This document shows, piece after piece, positions 63,728 through 64,000 of a stretch of 64,000 nucleotides of DNA; within the stretch, counting starts at the first letter, position 1; the number at the start of each line of letters is the position of its first letter. Under the pieces are notes generated by a model, which searched no databases, was not told the DNA's origin, and was given only the letters and a program-made list of their open reading frames with translations. The stretch lies in contig CAMLSA010000001.1 of the NCBI GenBank assembly GCA_946482655.1, forward strand, positions 23,089-87,088. The letters run 5' to 3'. This DNA is from an uncultured Sphingomonas sp. (GTDB lineage Bacteria; Pseudomonadota; Alphaproteobacteria; Sphingomonadales; Sphingomonadaceae). Both the position numbers and the translations under genes were made by a program.

Positions 63728-64000
63728 CACCAACGTCGTTCAAAATGGTTGCGGAGATATATGGCGGTCGCGTTCATCGTCATCAGGAAGGCCAGCAGGA
63801 CGAGGATAGCTGCCGAAGTCTTTTCGACAAAGCCGCTGCTGACCTCGTCCGACCAGAGGAATATCTGCACCGGCAATACCGTGGCCGGCTCGGTGAAGCC
63901 CGAGGGCGGCGACGAAATAAAGGCGCGCATGCCGATCATGATCAACGGCGCGGTCTCGCCCAGCGCGCGGGCCATGCCGATGATCGTGCCGGTCAGGATG
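63727..64000 (-). CDS. pstA: Phosphate ABC transporter permease PstA, C-terminal part (partial)
   Basis: The last 90 residues of the permease. [19 protein letters not shown] is the EAA-type cytoplasmic loop with GE(T/A)APL, typical of PstA. It is followed by [17 protein letters not shown] and a final TM segment, [23 protein letters not shown]. The rest lies beyond the window edge. The stop overlaps the pstB start. Confidence 0.93.

Overview
This is a GC-rich (strong G/C bias at third codon positions), gene-dense chromosomal segment of an alphaproteobacterium. It most likely belongs to the Sphingomonadales (Sphingomonas/Rhizorhabdus-like). The indications are a hopanoid cluster, a PEPxxWAM-type sorting signal, an alphaproteobacterial GAAC-N7-GAAC SOS box, an imuA-imuB-dnaE2 mutasome, and the remnant of a TonB-dependent receptor. 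No rRNA, tRNA, CRISPR array, insertion sequence or phage gene was found. The genus is an inference from protein style, not from a marker gene.

Layout. 1-10.9 kb is hopanoid biosynthesis and transport: hpnC (partial)-hpnD-hpnE-shc-hpnG forward, ispH-hpnH reverse, hpnM forward, and a DUF2141 gene with hpnN reverse. 11-16.2 kb has a ROK sugar kinase, an overlapping hsp20-lon pair behind a sigma32-like promoter, and a zinc alcohol dehydrogenase. 16.2-21.8 kb is a glycoconjugate locus of unknown product: a MobA-like nucleotidyltransferase, two different ATP-grasp proteins, a GT4 glycosyltransferase and a flippase. 21.8-26.7 kb is a tripartite efflux pump (OMF-EmrA-EmrB) with a divergent TetR regulator and paired operators. 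26.7-28.7 kb carries rpsD, chorismate mutase and a fatty acid hydroxylase/sterol desaturase-family protein.

29-42.8 kb is accessory envelope biology mixed with housekeeping genes. It has a HAD-UbiA fusion followed by a polytopic membrane protein, a methyltransferase, a PEP-CTERM protein and trmJ. Next is a five-gene set (FkbH-like protein, VOC protein, acyl carrier protein, MBOAT acyltransferase, SGNH-like partner), then nrdR, glyA and rpiB. By gene content the five-gene set looks like a Dlt-style acyl transfer system in which an FkbH enzyme replaces the adenylating ligase; it is the best candidate here for an undescribed system. 43-51.6 kb holds DNA repair: Ada, then the SOS-controlled imuA-imuB-dnaE2 operon, in which dnaE2 carries an in-frame palindromic repeat.

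52-59.9 kb has an alpha/beta hydrolase, a decayed TonB-receptor fragment, frmA-fghA for formaldehyde detoxification, an arginine-rich lipoprotein, a lone prepilin peptidase, and an ECF42-type sigma factor with its YCII/DGPF partner and a START-like target gene. The last two transcription units share a near-identical promoter, which suggests an autoregulated ECF regulon. 60-64 kb is phosphate uptake on the reverse strand: pstA (partial)-pstB, a terminator, then pstS-oprP behind four 11-bp-spaced Pho half-sites.
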